Positions 28,145-37,425 of a stretch of 64,000 bases of DNA are shown one piece after another. Each line of letters starts with the position of its first letter. Position 1 is the first letter of the stretch. The notes under the pieces were generated by a model. It was not told the DNA's origin. It ran no database searches and saw only the letters and a program-made list of their open reading frames with translations. The position numbers were made by a program, and so were the translations under genes. This DNA comes from Longispora albida DSM 44784 (GTDB lineage Bacteria > Actinomycetota > Actinomycetes > Mycobacteriales > Micromonosporaceae), in the NCBI RefSeq assembly GCF_000379825.1, contig NZ_KB903825.1, positions 418,584 through 482,583 on the forward strand, given 5' to 3'.

Positions 28145-28807
28145 ATGGCCAGGACGAATGCACTGCTGGCCGCCGGGATCGCCGGATGCATGGCCGTCAC
28201 GGCGTGCACAGGCCCGTCCCGGTCGCCGGACCCGCCTCCCGCCTCGTCCCCGGGGACCTCGCCGTCAGCCACACCGGGCCCTCAGCCCGCACAGACAACA
28301 CCCGGGGCGCAGGGCTCCCCCGCCGGGTACCGGGCGTATCGGACGGTGTGTGACTGGATGTGGCCCGGCGGCGGGGCTGCCTGCACGGCCGAGCACCGGG
28401 AGACCGTGCCGCCGCTCGCGAGGCTCACGGCGGTCGAGACGGCGCAGCACACCGGGTACAACCGGATGGTCTTTGTCTTCGGACAGCGGCTTCCCAGTTA
28501 CGACGTGCGGTTCGTGCGTGCCCTGACCAGCGGCGGGACAGGTGAGGTCATCCCGCTGGACGGCGGCGGCGGGGTGTTGCAGGTCCGGTTCGACGGGGCT
28601 GAGGCGCACGCGCTGTCCGCCCGGCCGCAGAGTGCCGCGCTGAGCCGGCTCCGCAGCTATGCCAAGGGCGAGGACTTCGAGGGCGTCGTCCGCTACGGGC
28701 TGGGGCTGGCCGGGCCGGCCGGGGCCGACGAGCAAGTGCAGGTGAGGGTGGCCGAGGGCCAGCGGGCCGATGGTTCCTTCACTGTCGTGGTGGACGTCGC
28801 CGGGTGA
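28145..28807 (+). CDS. AMIN-like domain lipoprotein
   Basis: This 220-residue lipoprotein has lipobox VTAC at residue ~21 and a Pro/Ser/Thr-rich spacer to ~residue 60. The folded C-terminal part matches the AMIN-like beta-sandwich of actinobacterial lipoproteins (GYNRMVFVFGQRLPSYDVRFV). A Cys pair (VCDWMWPGGGAAC) lies just before it. It is probably anchored on the outer face of the membrane. Function is unknown; wall or polymer binding is likely. It is convergent with the next response-regulator gene. Confidence 0.78.
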   Translation: MARTNALLAAGIAGCMAVTACTGPSRSPDPPPASSPGTSPSATPGPQPAQTTPGAQGSPAGYRAYRTVCDWMWPGGGAACTAEHRETVPPLARLTAVETAQHTGYNRMVFVFGQRLPSYDVRFVRALTSGGTGEVIPLDGGGGVLQVRFDGAEAHALSARPQSAALSRLRSYAKGEDFEGVVRYGLGLAGPAGADEQVQVRVAEGQRADGSFTVVVDVAG

Positions 28808-28828
28808 GCAGCGCACAGACGGCGGCGT

Positions 28829-29446
28829 TCAGTCCAGGCGGATCAGGCGGCGTTCGACGGCTGTGGTGACGGCCGCCGTGCGGGAGTCGACGCCGAGCTT
28901 GGCGTAGATGTGCACCAGGTGCGTCTTCACTGTCGCCCTGCTGATGAACAGGCGGCGGGCGAGCTGGTCGTTGGTCAGGCCCTCGGCGAGCAGCTGGAGG
29001 ATCTCGGTCTCGCGGGCGCTGAGTTCCGAGCCTGGTTCGCGGACGCGGCGGGCGAGCCGCGCCACGACCGGCGGGGACATCGCGCTCTGCCCTGCGGCCG
29101 CCGCCCGGACGGCCCGGAAGAGCTCCTCCGGCGGGGCGTCCTTGAGCAGGTAGCCGCTCGCGCCGGCCGCCACGGCGCTCACGATGTCGGTGTCCGTCTC
29201 GTAGGTGGTCAGGATCAGCACCCGGGGCGGCCGCGGCAGGGCGAGCACGCGCCGGGTCGCCTCCACGCCGTCGATCCCCGGGCCGAGCTGGAGGTCCATC
29301 AGGACGACGTCAGGGTGCAGCGCGGCGGCCATCGCCACGGCCTCCTCCCCCGTCGCCGCCTCGCCCGCCACCTCGGCTTCCCCGGCCAGCAGCGCCTTCA
29401 GGCCCGCCCGGACCACCGGGTGGTCGTCGACGATCAAGATCTTCAT
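28829..29446 (-). CDS. NarL-family response regulator, SenR-like context
   Basis: This 205-residue protein has a receiver domain ([16 protein letters not shown], Asp in [12 protein letters not shown]) and a LuxR-type DNA-binding domain ([20 protein letters not shown]). Its ATG overlaps the kinase stop by 4 bp. The pair stands divergent from an HbpS/GlcG-like gene, the arrangement of the haem-related SenS-SenR-HbpS system of Streptomyces. Membership is inferred from layout, not from receiver sequence. Confidence 0.92.
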   Translation of the reverse strand: MKILIVDDHPVVRAGLKALLAGEAEVAGEAATGEEAVAMAAALHPDVVLMDLQLGPGIDGVEATRRVLALPRPPRVLILTTYETDTDIVSAVAAGASGYLLKDAPPEELFRAVRAAAAGQSAMSPPVVARLARRVREPGSELSARETEILQLLAEGLTNDQLARRLFISRATVKTHLVHIYAKLGVDSRTAAVTTAVERRLIRLD

Positions 29447-30510
29447 CCGGTACCTCCGGTGGGCAGCGTGACGGCCAGTGCGGTGCCCTCGCCCGGCGCG
29501 CTCTCGACGGTCACGGTGCCGTGCAGCAGCTCGGCGCGCTGCCGGATCGCGGCGAGGCCGTAGCCCCGGCCTGGCTCCCCGGCTGCCGTGCCCGGCACGA
29601 AACCCCGGCCGTCGTCGCACACGTCGAGCGTGACGGAGCCGGGCAGGTACGTGAGGGTGACGGCCGCCTGGGTCGCCGCCGCGTGTTCCGTGACGTTCGC
29701 GAGGGCGCTCTGGGTGATCCGGAGCAGGGCCACGTCGAGGTCGCCGCCCAGCGGGTACGGCTCGCCCTCGATCACGAAGCGGGCGCCGGCCCCCGAGCAC
29801 AGGTCGCCGAGCGCGCCGGCCAGGGACTGACCGGTGAGCGCGATCGGCGTCAGGCCAGCCACGACCTGGCGGGCCTCGGCGAGGTTCTCCCTGGCGGTGC
29901 CCGCCGCCTGGCGTACGTGCTCGCGTGCCGCCTCCGGCCGGGTCTCCCAGTCACGGTCGGCCGCCTGGAGCAGCAGGTTCACACTGGACAGTCCCTGGGC
30001 GATGGTGTCGTGGATGTCGCGGGCGAGCCGCTGGCGCTCCTCCAGCACCCCGGCCTGGCGCTGGCTGGCGGCGAGCTGCTCACTGGTCCGGGCGAGCTGG
30101 AGGTACGCGGCGGTGGCGATCACCGCCACCGCGACCGGCGCGAGGACGAGGCTCAGGTCGAACCGCTCGGCGAGCTGGAGCTGGGCGGCGATGACGACAG
30201 TGGTCAGCCCGGCGGCCACGGCGACGGCGGCCCTGGCCGGCAGCTCGCCGAGCGCCGCGAACAGCAGCGGTACCGCGCACAGCGCGAAGCTGGGGGCGAT
30301 CACCACGAGCAGCAGCCAGCCCGCCAGCATCCCGGCCAGCCAGCTCCGCCTCGGCAGCGGCCAGATCAGCACCGCCCCGTACCCGGCGGCGAGGGCCAGG
30401 GCGAGGACCAGGACGAGCAGGCCACCATCTCCCAGCCCGTGACGCGAGACGTACCGGGCGGCTGACGCGGCCAGGAGCAGGTAGAACCCGCCATGCATCC
30501 AGCTCCGCAT
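29443..30510 (-). CDS. NarL-type sensor kinase, SenS-like context
   Basis: This 355-residue kinase has about five to six hydrophobic segments in the first ~150 residues with short loops. A HisKA_3 box follows ([22 protein letters not shown]) and an ATPase domain ([26 protein letters not shown]). The absence of a large extracellular domain fits a kinase that reads a partner protein, as SenS reads HbpS. ATG at 30510 is chosen; an upstream ATG at 30534 would add eight residues. Confidence 0.9.
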   Translation of the reverse strand: MRSWMHGGFYLLLAASAARYVSRHGLGDGGLLVLVLALALAAGYGAVLIWPLPRRSWLAGMLAGWLLLVVIAPSFALCAVPLLFAALGELPARAAVAVAAGLTTVVIAAQLQLAERFDLSLVLAPVAVAVIATAAYLQLARTSEQLAASQRQAGVLEERQRLARDIHDTIAQGLSSVNLLLQAADRDWETRPEAAREHVRQAAGTARENLAEARQVVAGLTPIALTGQSLAGALGDLCSGAGARFVIEGEPYPLGGDLDVALLRITQSALANVTEHAAATQAAVTLTYLPGSVTLDVCDDGRGFVPGTAAGEPGRGYGLAAIRQRAELLHGTVTVESAPGEGTALAVTLPTGGTG

Positions 30511-30542
30511 GCCCCAACGATACGGCCGGGGCACAGGCGGCC

Positions 30543-30572
30543 ATCAACCATTGGGTTGATCCTCCGTCAACC
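30543..30572. promoter_or_regulatory. Inverted repeat in divergent SenS/HbpS-like promoter
   Basis: ATCAACC and GGTTGAT form 7-bp inverted arms with a 4-nt spacer (30543-30560). A third copy of the half-site, GTCAACC, follows at 30566-30572. The site lies between the divergent kinase and HbpS-like genes, a suitable place for the regulator to act on both. A related string GGTTGATCC also occurs at 24512-24520 upstream of the lectin gene. Confidence 0.5.
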
Positions 30573-30644
30573 CCTTCCACCACGCGGCGGGGTGCCTGCC
30601 GGCCAGAGGCTTGAGGCACAGCACCCGACGAAGGAGCAGCAGTG

Positions 30645-31184
30645 ATGACGAAGATGAACCGCCGGATGGCGATCGTTGGCGCGGCCGCGGGCCTGGCAGT
30701 GGTCGCCGGCTCGGCAGGCGTCGCACTGGCCGCCGACGACCGGCCGGCCACCGCACCGGGGCAGGCCAGGCACGCCGTCAGCCAGCCGGCTCAGGTGATC
30801 ACGATCGACTCCGCGATCAAGGCCGCGCAGGCCACCCTCGACGCCGCGGAGAAGGGCGGGCACAAGGTGACCGTCGTGGTGATGGACCGCTCCGGCGTGG
30901 TCCGGGTCACCCTGCACGGCGACGGGGCCGGCCCGCAGACCGACGAGTCGGCGAAGCGCAAGGCGTTCACCGCGGTGTCCTTCGGCCAGCCGACCTCGGC
31001 GCTGGCGGCCAGGGCCGGCGGCACGAACCCCTCGGTCCGCGACATCCCCGGCACCCTGTTCCTCGGTGGCGGCGTGCCGATCACTGTGGACGGCGCTCCG
31101 ATCGCCGCTATCGGGGTAGGCGGCGCACCGAGCGGCGACCTGGACGAGCAGTACGCACAGGCAGGCCTGGCCGTACTGCGCTAG
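30645..31184 (+). CDS. HbpS/GlcG-like exported haem-binding-family protein
   Basis: This 179-residue protein has an N-terminal export signal (MNRRMAIVGAAAGLAVVAGS ending at GVALA) followed by a GlcG/HbpS (DUF336) domain: DSAIKAAQATLDAAEKGGH, VVVMDRSGVVRVTLHGDGAG, PGTLFLGGGVPITVDGAPIA, GVGGAPSGDLDEQYAQAG. In Streptomyces reticuli HbpS binds haem outside the cell and controls SenS. The ATG at 30645 has AAGGAG eight bases upstream; a GTG one codon earlier is also possible. Haem binding itself cannot be shown from sequence here. Confidence 0.88.
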   Translation: MTKMNRRMAIVGAAAGLAVVAGSAGVALAADDRPATAPGQARHAVSQPAQVITIDSAIKAAQATLDAAEKGGHKVTVVVMDRSGVVRVTLHGDGAGPQTDESAKRKAFTAVSFGQPTSALAARAGGTNPSVRDIPGTLFLGGGVPITVDGAPIAAIGVGGAPSGDLDEQYAQAGLAVLR

Positions 31185-31254
31185 GCAGATTTGTCAGATT
31201 TGACCGCAAAGCGCCGGCAAACGTCGCACGGATAACGGCGCCCGGGCACGGGCG

Positions 31255-31340
31255 TGGAGGGCTGTCCCCGGTTCGCTTTGCGCGGAGGGCCCCCTGGGGC
31301 CGGAGCGCAAAGGGCACCTGCTGAAGGGGACAGCCCTCCA
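31255..31340. repeat. Nested 86-bp inverted repeat
   Basis: Three perfect stems are nested: outer TGGAGGGCTGTCCCC / GGGGACAGCCCTCCA (15 bp), middle CTTTGCGC / GCGCAAAG (8 bp), inner GGCCCC / GGGGCC with a 2-nt loop. It lies between the HbpS-like gene and the glyoxalase-family gene. It could be a strong terminator, a structured leader, or a MITE-like insertion; no flanking duplication is evident. Confidence 0.7.
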
Positions 31341-31361
31341 AAACCAGTACACACTGGAGCG

Positions 31362-31781
31362 ATGACCCAGGCGAAGCTCTCTGGTTTCCATCATGTCGCG
31401 ATCAATGTCCGGGATCTCGACGCCGCCGTGCGGTGGTACGGGGAGGTGCTCGGTTTCCGGCCGCTCATCCCGTGGGACACCGGCACCTTCCAGCGCCGCA
31501 TCCTCCGGCATCCGGGCGGTACTGTGCTCGCGCTGTCCCGCCACGACCACCCCGACGGCGAGACCCGCTTCAACGAGCGGGTCACCGGCCTCGACCACCT
31601 GGCGTTCCGGGTGGACACCCGGGCGGAGCTCGACGCGTGGGCCGCCCGGCTGACCGTGGCCGGGATCGAGCACTCGGGGGTGTGCGTCACCCCGGAGATG
31701 GGCTTCACGCTGATCGCTTTCCGTGACCCCGACGGCATCCAGCTGGAGCTGTATCTCGCCGAGGACGCCCCGGACCGGTGA
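31362..31781 (+). CDS. Glyoxalase/VOC superfamily protein
   Basis: This 139-residue protein has the two beta-alpha-beta-beta-beta modules of the vicinal oxygen chelate fold. Likely metal ligands are His in GFHHVAINVRDLDAAVRWY, His in LDHLAFRVDT and Glu in FRDPDGIQLELYLAE. Substrate is unknown; members include dioxygenases and glutathione or mycothiol lyases and resistance proteins. The ATG at 31362 follows GGAG closely (two bases between). It probably has its own promoter within or after the nested hairpin. Confidence 0.88.
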   Translation: MTQAKLSGFHHVAINVRDLDAAVRWYGEVLGFRPLIPWDTGTFQRRILRHPGGTVLALSRHDHPDGETRFNERVTGLDHLAFRVDTRAELDAWAARLTVAGIEHSGVCVTPEMGFTLIAFRDPDGIQLELYLAEDAPDR

Positions 31782-31784
31782 CGA

Positions 31785-31976
31785 TCACGGTGCGCCGGCC
31801 AGGCCCGTACGCGCCAGCCATCGCCGCCACCAGGTCAGCGGGCGGTACCGGGGACAGTGATCCGCTCCACACCTCGCGCAGTCGGTGCCCCGCCGGTAGT
31901 GGAGGTGAACTGCCCTGGAATGCCCGCAGACGCACGGCAGCCGGTGTTCTCGCTGGTGATCACCTGTGCGCATCAT
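31785..31976 (-). CDS. Small Cys/His-rich zinc-ribbon-like protein
   Basis: This 63-residue reading frame carries CVCGHSRAVHLHYRRGTDC, then CARCGADHC and PRYRP, a Cys/His pattern seen in short actinobacterial proteins that probably bind zinc. Tandem ATGs at 31976 and 31973 are possible starts; a GAGGGG lies somewhat far upstream. It is convergent with the glyoxalase-family gene, three bases between the stops. Function unknown. Confidence 0.5.
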   Translation of the reverse strand: MMRTGDHQREHRLPCVCGHSRAVHLHYRRGTDCARCGADHCPRYRPLTWWRRWLARTGLAGAP

Positions 31977-32111
31977 GGACAGCCGATCCCCTCGATCCAC
32001 GATGACGGATGCGGTCCACAAGCACCGGTGTGCTAGTTTCCAGCCTGCGACACGGCAGGCCGGCCCCTCGACACGCCGCCGCCGCAGGGACACCACGGGG
32101 AGATTCGAGGC

Positions 32112-32984
32112 ATGCACGAGCCAATGACTCGGCGTCGGAACACCAGTAACGGTCAGTCACCATCGATCAGCCTTGTGGTGCCTGCGCTCAACGAGGAACG
32201 CAACCTGTCGTACGTGTTCGGCCGCCTCCCCGAGGGCATCACCGAGGTCATCCTGGTCGACGGCGGTTCCAAGGACCGCACGGTCGAGGTCGCCCGCGAG
32301 CTGTACCCAGGGATCCGGGTCGTGCAGCAGACCCGCACCGGCAAGGGCAACGCCCTGGCCTGCGGATTCGAGGCCTGCACCGGCGACATCGTCGTCATGA
32401 TCGACGCGGACGGCTCCACGGACCCGGAGGAGATCCCCGACTTCGTCGCGGCCCTCACCAGCGGGGCCGACTTCGCGAAGGGCTCGCGGTTCCGCCCCGG
32501 CGGCGACAGCCACGACATCACCCGGCTGCGGCGGCTCGGCAACCACGGGCTCAACGGCATCGTCAACATCCTCTTCGGTACCCGGTTCACGGACCTGTGC
32601 TACGGGTACAACGCCTTCTGGCGCGATGTGGTGCCGCTGCTCGGCCTGCCGTCCACCAGCACACCCCGGCCAGCCAATGGCGACCGGCTCTGGGGCGACG
32701 GGTTCGAGATCGAGACCCTGATCAACGTGCGGGTGGCCGCGCACGGGCTGTCCATCTCGGAGGTCGCGAGCGTCGAGGGCCCCCGGCTGCACGGCGTGAG
32801 CAACCTGAACGCGTTCAGCGACGGCATCCGGGTGCTGCGGACGATCATCCGCGAGTACCGGCGGCTCCGGCGCGCCCCGAAGGCAGCCGTCCCCGCCCAG
32901 CGCACCGCCGCCGGGCCCGTCGCGGGGCAGCCTGCCGCGGGGCAGGTCGAGGCTGGCCAGTTCCAGGCTGGCCACGGTGGCTGA
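32112..32984 (+). CDS. Family 2 glycosyltransferase, DPM1-like
   Basis: This 290-residue GT-A enzyme starts with SISLVVPALNEERNLSYVFG, has the nucleotide-sugar motif VVMIDADGST (DxD type), KGSRFRPGGDS, and a long acceptor half. This resembles polyprenyl-phosphate sugar transferases that load a lipid carrier. The C-terminus has a low-complexity repeat (AGQPAAGQVEAGQFQAGH). It is the first gene of a tightly coupled polysaccharide operon and overlaps the next gene by 8 bp. GGGGAG lies upstream of the ATG. Confidence 0.9.
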   Translation: MHEPMTRRRNTSNGQSPSISLVVPALNEERNLSYVFGRLPEGITEVILVDGGSKDRTVEVARELYPGIRVVQQTRTGKGNALACGFEACTGDIVVMIDADGSTDPEEIPDFVAALTSGADFAKGSRFRPGGDSHDITRLRRLGNHGLNGIVNILFGTRFTDLCYGYNAFWRDVVPLLGLPSTSTPRPANGDRLWGDGFEIETLINVRVAAHGLSISEVASVEGPRLHGVSNLNAFSDGIRVLRTIIREYRRLRRAPKAAVPAQRTAAGPVAGQPAAGQVEAGQFQAGHGG

Positions 32985-33990
32985 CGCCCCGGAGACGGCG
33001 CGCACCCCGGAGACGGCGCGGATCAGCGTCGTCATCCCCTGCTACACCGAGAAGCGCTGGGACGCGCTCGTGGCGGCCGTCCGCTCGGCCCAGGCCCAGG
33101 AACCGGCCCCGGCTGAGGTCGTGCTGGTCGTGGACTACAACGACGCGCTGCTGGAGCGGGCACAGCGCCATTTGCCTGAGGTCACCGTCCTGGCGAACCG
33201 GTACACGCGTGGTGTCTCCGGTGCCCGTAACACCGGCGTGGAGCACACGAGTACCCCGCTCGTGGCGCTGCTCGACGATGACGGCTGCGCCCGGCCCGGC
33301 TGGCTGGCCGGGCTGGCTGCCCCGTTCGCCGACCCGCGCGTGATCGGTACCGGCGGCGCGATCAGCCCGGTGTGGGAGGTGCCCCGGCCGGGCTGGTTCC
33401 CGGACGAGTTCCTGTGGGTCGTCGCGGCGTCCGACATGAACAAGGGGCCGGAGACGGTGCGGGTCCGCAACGTGTGGGGGGCGAGCGTTGCCGTGCGGCG
33501 CGACGCCTTCGACGCCGCAGGCGGCTTCCGGCTCGACTTCACCCGGCAGGACGACGCCTACCGGGCAGAGGACACCGACCTGTGCCTGCGGATGACCGAG
33601 GCGACCGGCGGCACGTGGATGTACGTCCCGACCGCCGTCATCGACCACCCGGTGCCCGCGGCCCGCGCCAGGGTCGGGTACCTGGTCACCAGGTCCTATC
33701 ACGAGGGCCGGGGCAAGGTCGGCATGGCCAGGTACAACAAGGGTGGCAGTGACGCCCTCGACCTGGAGAAGGACTACCTGCGCCGGGAGATCCCCCGCGC
33801 CGTGGCCCGGGGCTTCGCGGGCACGCTGCGCGGCCGTGGCCTGGCGCCAGCGGCCCGGTCGTGCGTGATGATGCTCGGCATCGCCGCGGCGGCGTTCGGC
33901 GGGCTGGTCGAGCTGGCCCGTGGCCGCCGCCAGCACGCGCCTCAGGCCGCCGGGCAGGCCGAACGCTCAGGGCAGGGAGCGCGGCGGTGA
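32977..33990 (+). CDS. Family 2 glycosyltransferase
   Basis: This 337-residue GT-A enzyme uses a GTG start. Visible motifs are ARISVVIPCYTEKRWDAL, GVSGARNTGVEHTSTPLVAL, LLDDDGCARPGWL (DxD), and the acceptor/catalytic region RAEDTDLCLRMTEATGG (ED). A C-terminal hydrophobic stretch (CVMMLGIAAAAFGGLVELA) may anchor it to the inner face of the membrane. It is coupled on both sides in the polysaccharide operon. Sugar donor unknown. Confidence 0.9.
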   Translation: MADAPETARTPETARISVVIPCYTEKRWDALVAAVRSAQAQEPAPAEVVLVVDYNDALLERAQRHLPEVTVLANRYTRGVSGARNTGVEHTSTPLVALLDDDGCARPGWLAGLAAPFADPRVIGTGGAISPVWEVPRPGWFPDEFLWVVAASDMNKGPETVRVRNVWGASVAVRRDAFDAAGGFRLDFTRQDDAYRAEDTDLCLRMTEATGGTWMYVPTAVIDHPVPAARARVGYLVTRSYHEGRGKVGMARYNKGGSDALDLEKDYLRREIPRAVARGFAGTLRGRGLAPAARSCVMMLGIAAAAFGGLVELARGRRQHAPQAAGQAERSGQGARR

Positions 33991-35258
33991 CCGGGGTCAC
34001 CGCTCCCGTCCCGGAGCCGGTGGCCCGAGGCAGCGAGGCAGGGCGGCCCTTGCACGTGGCCCAGGTGCTCGACGTCGAACTCAGCACGCGGCTGCCGGAC
34101 CTGCCTGCGGCGAGCGGCGGCAGCCTGGCCTGGGTGCTGGCCCGCCGGGACACGGAGCCGGTGGCGAGCGCGCTCGTGCAGGTGCCAGCGGGCGGGATGA
34201 CCGGTGACGAGCTGCGTGCCGTCCTCGGTGACCCGGCCGGGACACCCGGCTTCCTGGCAGGGCGAGCCGAGGCGCTGCGCGCGGCCCCGCCGATGTGCGT
34301 CGTGGTCTGCACACGCGACCGGCCGGCCGAGCTGCGCCGGGCGCTGGACAGCCTGCTCGCCCAGGAGTACCCGGAGTTCCGGATTCTGGTCGTCGACAAC
34401 GCTCCGCAGACGCAGGCGACGGCCGAGCTGGTCCGGGAGCTGGGCGACGAGCGCGTGAGCTACCTGCTCGCCCCGCTGCCCGGGCTGTCGAACGCGCGGA
34501 ACGCCGCGATCGTGGCGGCGCCCGGCGAGTACCTGGCGTTCACCGACGACGACGTCGTGGCCGACCGGTACTGGCTGGCCGAGATCGCCCGCGCCTTCCA
34601 CCAGCACCCCGGGGCCAGTGTGGTCGCCGGGGCCATCGTCCCTGCCGAGCTGGAGACGAAGCCGCAGCTGTGGTTCGAGCAGTACGGCGGGCACGGCAAG
34701 GGCCGGGGTTACCGGCAGGCGGTGTTCTCCCCCGCCACCGCCAAGGACCAGAACCCGCTGTACCCGCTCCCGCCCTTCGGTACCGGGGCCAACATGGTGT
34801 TCCGCCCGGGCGCGCTGGAGGCGATCGGCGGCTTCGACGCGGCGCTCGGTGCCGGTATGCCGGCCGCCGGGGGCGAGGACACTCTCGCGTTCATGAAGGT
34901 TCTCCGGCAGGGTGGCGTCATGGTGTACCAGCCGTCGGCCCTGATCCGGCACTACCACCGCCGTGACCTGGCCGGGCTCGCCACGCAGCTGCGCGGCTAC
35001 GGCACCGGGCTCACCGCCGTGTACACGAGTTTGCTGCTCGGCTCGCCGTCCGTCCTGTTCGCCCTGGTCCGGCTCGTGCCGACGGCGGTACGGGACGTGT
35101 TCGGCGGCGGGAGCCTGCGGGTCGCGGGGCTCGGGGAGGACTTCCCCGCCGAGCTGCTGAAGGGGAATCTGCGCGGGATGCTGGCCGGGCCGGCCGCGTA
35201 CCTGCGCGGAAGGCGGCGGCAGCGCCGCGCGAGGCGGGAGCTGTCCAGAGGTGAGTGA
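33987..35258 (+). CDS. Family 2 glycosyltransferase with N-terminal extension
   Basis: This 423-residue enzyme uses a GTG start overlapping the previous stop (GTGA), with GGGAG upstream. The first ~110 residues form an extra domain of unknown role (PLHVAQVLDVELSTRLPDLP). The GT-A core follows: MCVVVCTRDRPAELRRALDS, LPGLSNARNAAIVAAPG, AFTDDDVVADRYW (DxD), and AAGGEDTLAFMKVLRQGG. It shares a layout with glycosyltransferases of exopolysaccharide or glycopeptidolipid loci. Donor and acceptor are unknown. Confidence 0.9.
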   Translation: MTGVTAPVPEPVARGSEAGRPLHVAQVLDVELSTRLPDLPAASGGSLAWVLARRDTEPVASALVQVPAGGMTGDELRAVLGDPAGTPGFLAGRAEALRAAPPMCVVVCTRDRPAELRRALDSLLAQEYPEFRILVVDNAPQTQATAELVRELGDERVSYLLAPLPGLSNARNAAIVAAPGEYLAFTDDDVVADRYWLAEIARAFHQHPGASVVAGAIVPAELETKPQLWFEQYGGHGKGRGYRQAVFSPATAKDQNPLYPLPPFGTGANMVFRPGALEAIGGFDAALGAGMPAAGGEDTLAFMKVLRQGGVMVYQPSALIRHYHRRDLAGLATQLRGYGTGLTAVYTSLLLGSPSVLFALVRLVPTAVRDVFGGGSLRVAGLGEDFPAELLKGNLRGMLAGPAAYLRGRRRQRRARRELSRGE

Positions 35259-37425
35259 CGAAGACGAGACCCGGATCCTGCCGGTGATCAGGGACTCCGA
35301 CGCTGGCGACGGCGCCGTCCCGGAGCCCCGGCGTATCCGGCGGTGGCGCCGTGGCCGGGCTGCCGGGGCCGAGGCCGAACCTGGCCCGGTTGAGGACGGC
35401 GAGGACGCGGATCTGGAGGAGGGTGCCGGGGACGGCGGGCCTGAGGACGAGGACGGCGACCTCCGGGATCAGCCGCTGGACGGGGATGACCTGGGCAGTT
35501 CCGGGGCTGATGGCGGCCGGTCCGGGCCGGGTCCACGTTCCTGGGGCGACGCCGGCGAGACGACCGTCCTGCCTGTCGTGACCGGGGACGCCGAGGAAGA
35601 GGCGTACGAGGACGAGGACGAGGACGAAGAGGCCGAGCGCAGCGGGCGGTTCCGGCTGCCGGTTCTCGGCCGGGCGCTGGAGGTCTGGGCGCTGTCCGCG
35701 CTCGGCGTGCTCGTCGTGGCCCTCGGCTACGACGCCGGCCGGACCGGCAAGTCGTGGGCCGAGCTGGCCTACTGGGGCGGCCAGGCGCTCGTGTTCCTCC
35801 CCGTGGCCGCCCGGATGCTCTCGCGCCGGGTCACCCGGGGTGCTGAGCCGTTCCTGCTGGTCATGGGGCTGGCGGTCAACCAGTATCTGCTGAAGTGGAT
35901 GTACAGCCCCGACCAGTTCCGCTTCCCCGACGAGCTCCAGCACCTCCTCGGTACCGAGCTGGTGGTCCAGAAGGGGCGGCTGTTCGAGGCGAACGCCGCG
36001 CTGCCGGTCGGGGCGTACTTCCCCGGGCTGGAGGAGATGGGTGCCGCGACGGCCTCGCTGACCGGTCTTACGGTCACGCAAGCCGGCTTCGTGCTGATCG
36101 CTGTGACCCGGCTGATGTTCGTGGCCGGGCTGTTCGCGATGGTCCGCGCGGCTGGCGGCTCGCCGGTCGTGGCCGGACTGAGCTGCGTCGTCTACACGAC
36201 GGCCCTGCACTACCTCTTCTTCAACGCGATGTACCTCTACCAGGCCGCCGCCCTCCCCTTCCTCATCTTCGCCCTCTGGTCGGCCCTGTCCTGGTACCGG
36301 AAGACGGGTGCCAGGGCCGGCGTGATCGTGACCGGCGTGCTGTCGATCCTCGTGGTGACCGTGACGCACCACGTGACGGGTGTCGCGCTGGCCGGCCTGC
36401 TGTTCCTGCTCGCGGCGTGCGGCTGGATCTGGCGGAAGGCCGGGTACCGTTCCGGCGCCACGATCCTGCTGGTCGTCGCCGCCGGGGCCGTCGCGCTGTG
36501 GTTCGCGTTCCCCGCCCGCGCCGTGCTGCCGTACTTCGAGGCTCCGGCGAAGCGGCTCGGCAAGGCCCTGGGGGCGCTCTTCAGCGGCTCGCAGGGCACG
36601 GCTGCGCACGGTACGCCCGCCCCGGCGTGGGAGAGCGCCGTGCAGGCGCTGGGCATGCTCGCGCTGCTGGCGGTGTTCGGCTGGGCCGTGTACGTGGTGG
36701 TCAAGGAGAAGATCCGGCATCCGCTGGCCTGGGCTCTGCTGCTCGGCAGCCTGGCGTTCTTCGGGGCCGGTGCCATGCGGTTCGCCGGGAGCCAGGGGCC
36801 GGAGCTGGCGGGCCGGGCGAGCACGTTCACGTACCTGCCGTTGTCCATTGTGGTCGCTCTCGTGCTGCTGGAGCGGCGGCGGGCCTCGCACTCGGCGCAG
36901 CCGCGCAGGGTGCCGGTGATCGCCGGTACGGTGCTGGCCGCCCTGCTGCTGGTGACGGCCCGGGTGGGTGGCTGGCCGCCAGCGTGGGACCGGCTGCCTG
37001 GCCCGCACAAGGTGGGCGCGTTCGAGCGTTCGGTGGACCGGCAGGGCCTGGTGACGGCGAAGTGGGCCAGGGGCTGGCTCGGCGCGGGGCACCGGATGGC
37101 CGGCGACACGACGGGCAACATCCTGGCCGCGGCCTACGGCCGTCAGAAGCCGGTCGGTGAGGCTTCCGCGCTGTTCTACCCGAAGCAGTGGGGCATCCTG
37201 CCCGCCCAGCGGCTCAAGGCGCTCAGCGTCGACTTCCTCTGGGTGGACATCCGGCTGTCCGCGCAGCTCCCGGCGTCTGGCACGTACTTCAACGTCGACC
37301 CGATGGCCGGCCAGCACGTCTCGCCGATCCTGCGGGAGAGCCTGGCCAAGTTCAACGCGCTGCCGAAGATCGACCGGGTCTACGACAGCGGCGTGATCCG
37401 GATCTACGACGTGAGGGACCTATGA
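35251..37425 (+). CDS. Polytopic membrane protein with acidic N-terminal tail
   Basis: This 724-residue protein begins with ~135 residues of disordered, strongly acidic sequence (EEEAYEDEDEDEEAERS at its end). About eleven hydrophobic segments follow, and a soluble C-terminal part of ~140 residues (QWGILPAQRLKALSVDFLWV). The layout resembles GT-C glycosyltransferases or polysaccharide polymerases, with FRFPDELQHLLGTELV, holding an Asp-Glu pair, in the first large loop. Position between glycosyltransferases and the flippase supports polymer assembly. Exact role not established. Confidence 0.7.
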   Translation: MSDEDETRILPVIRDSDAGDGAVPEPRRIRRWRRGRAAGAEAEPGPVEDGEDADLEEGAGDGGPEDEDGDLRDQPLDGDDLGSSGADGGRSGPGPRSWGDAGETTVLPVVTGDAEEEAYEDEDEDEEAERSGRFRLPVLGRALEVWALSALGVLVVALGYDAGRTGKSWAELAYWGGQALVFLPVAARMLSRRVTRGAEPFLLVMGLAVNQYLLKWMYSPDQFRFPDELQHLLGTELVVQKGRLFEANAALPVGAYFPGLEEMGAATASLTGLTVTQAGFVLIAVTRLMFVAGLFAMVRAAGGSPVVAGLSCVVYTTALHYLFFNAMYLYQAAALPFLIFALWSALSWYRKTGARAGVIVTGVLSILVVTVTHHVTGVALAGLLFLLAACGWIWRKAGYRSGATILLVVAAGAVALWFAFPARAVLPYFEAPAKRLGKALGALFSGSQGTAAHGTPAPAWESAVQALGMLALLAVFGWAVYVVVKEKIRHPLAWALLLGSLAFFGAGAMRFAGSQGPELAGRASTFTYLPLSIVVALVLLERRRASHSAQPRRVPVIAGTVLAALLLVTARVGGWPPAWDRLPGPHKVGAFERSVDRQGLVTAKWARGWLGAGHRMAGDTTGNILAAAYGRQKPVGEASALFYPKQWGILPAQRLKALSVDFLWVDIRLSAQLPASGTYFNVDPMAGQHVSPILRESLAKFNALPKIDRVYDSGVIRIYDVRDL

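Noticed and set aside
35011-37317. 768-codon minus-strand frame across the polymerase-like gene
   Set aside because: Composition and lack of any motif mark it as antisense to a real gene with clear membrane helices.
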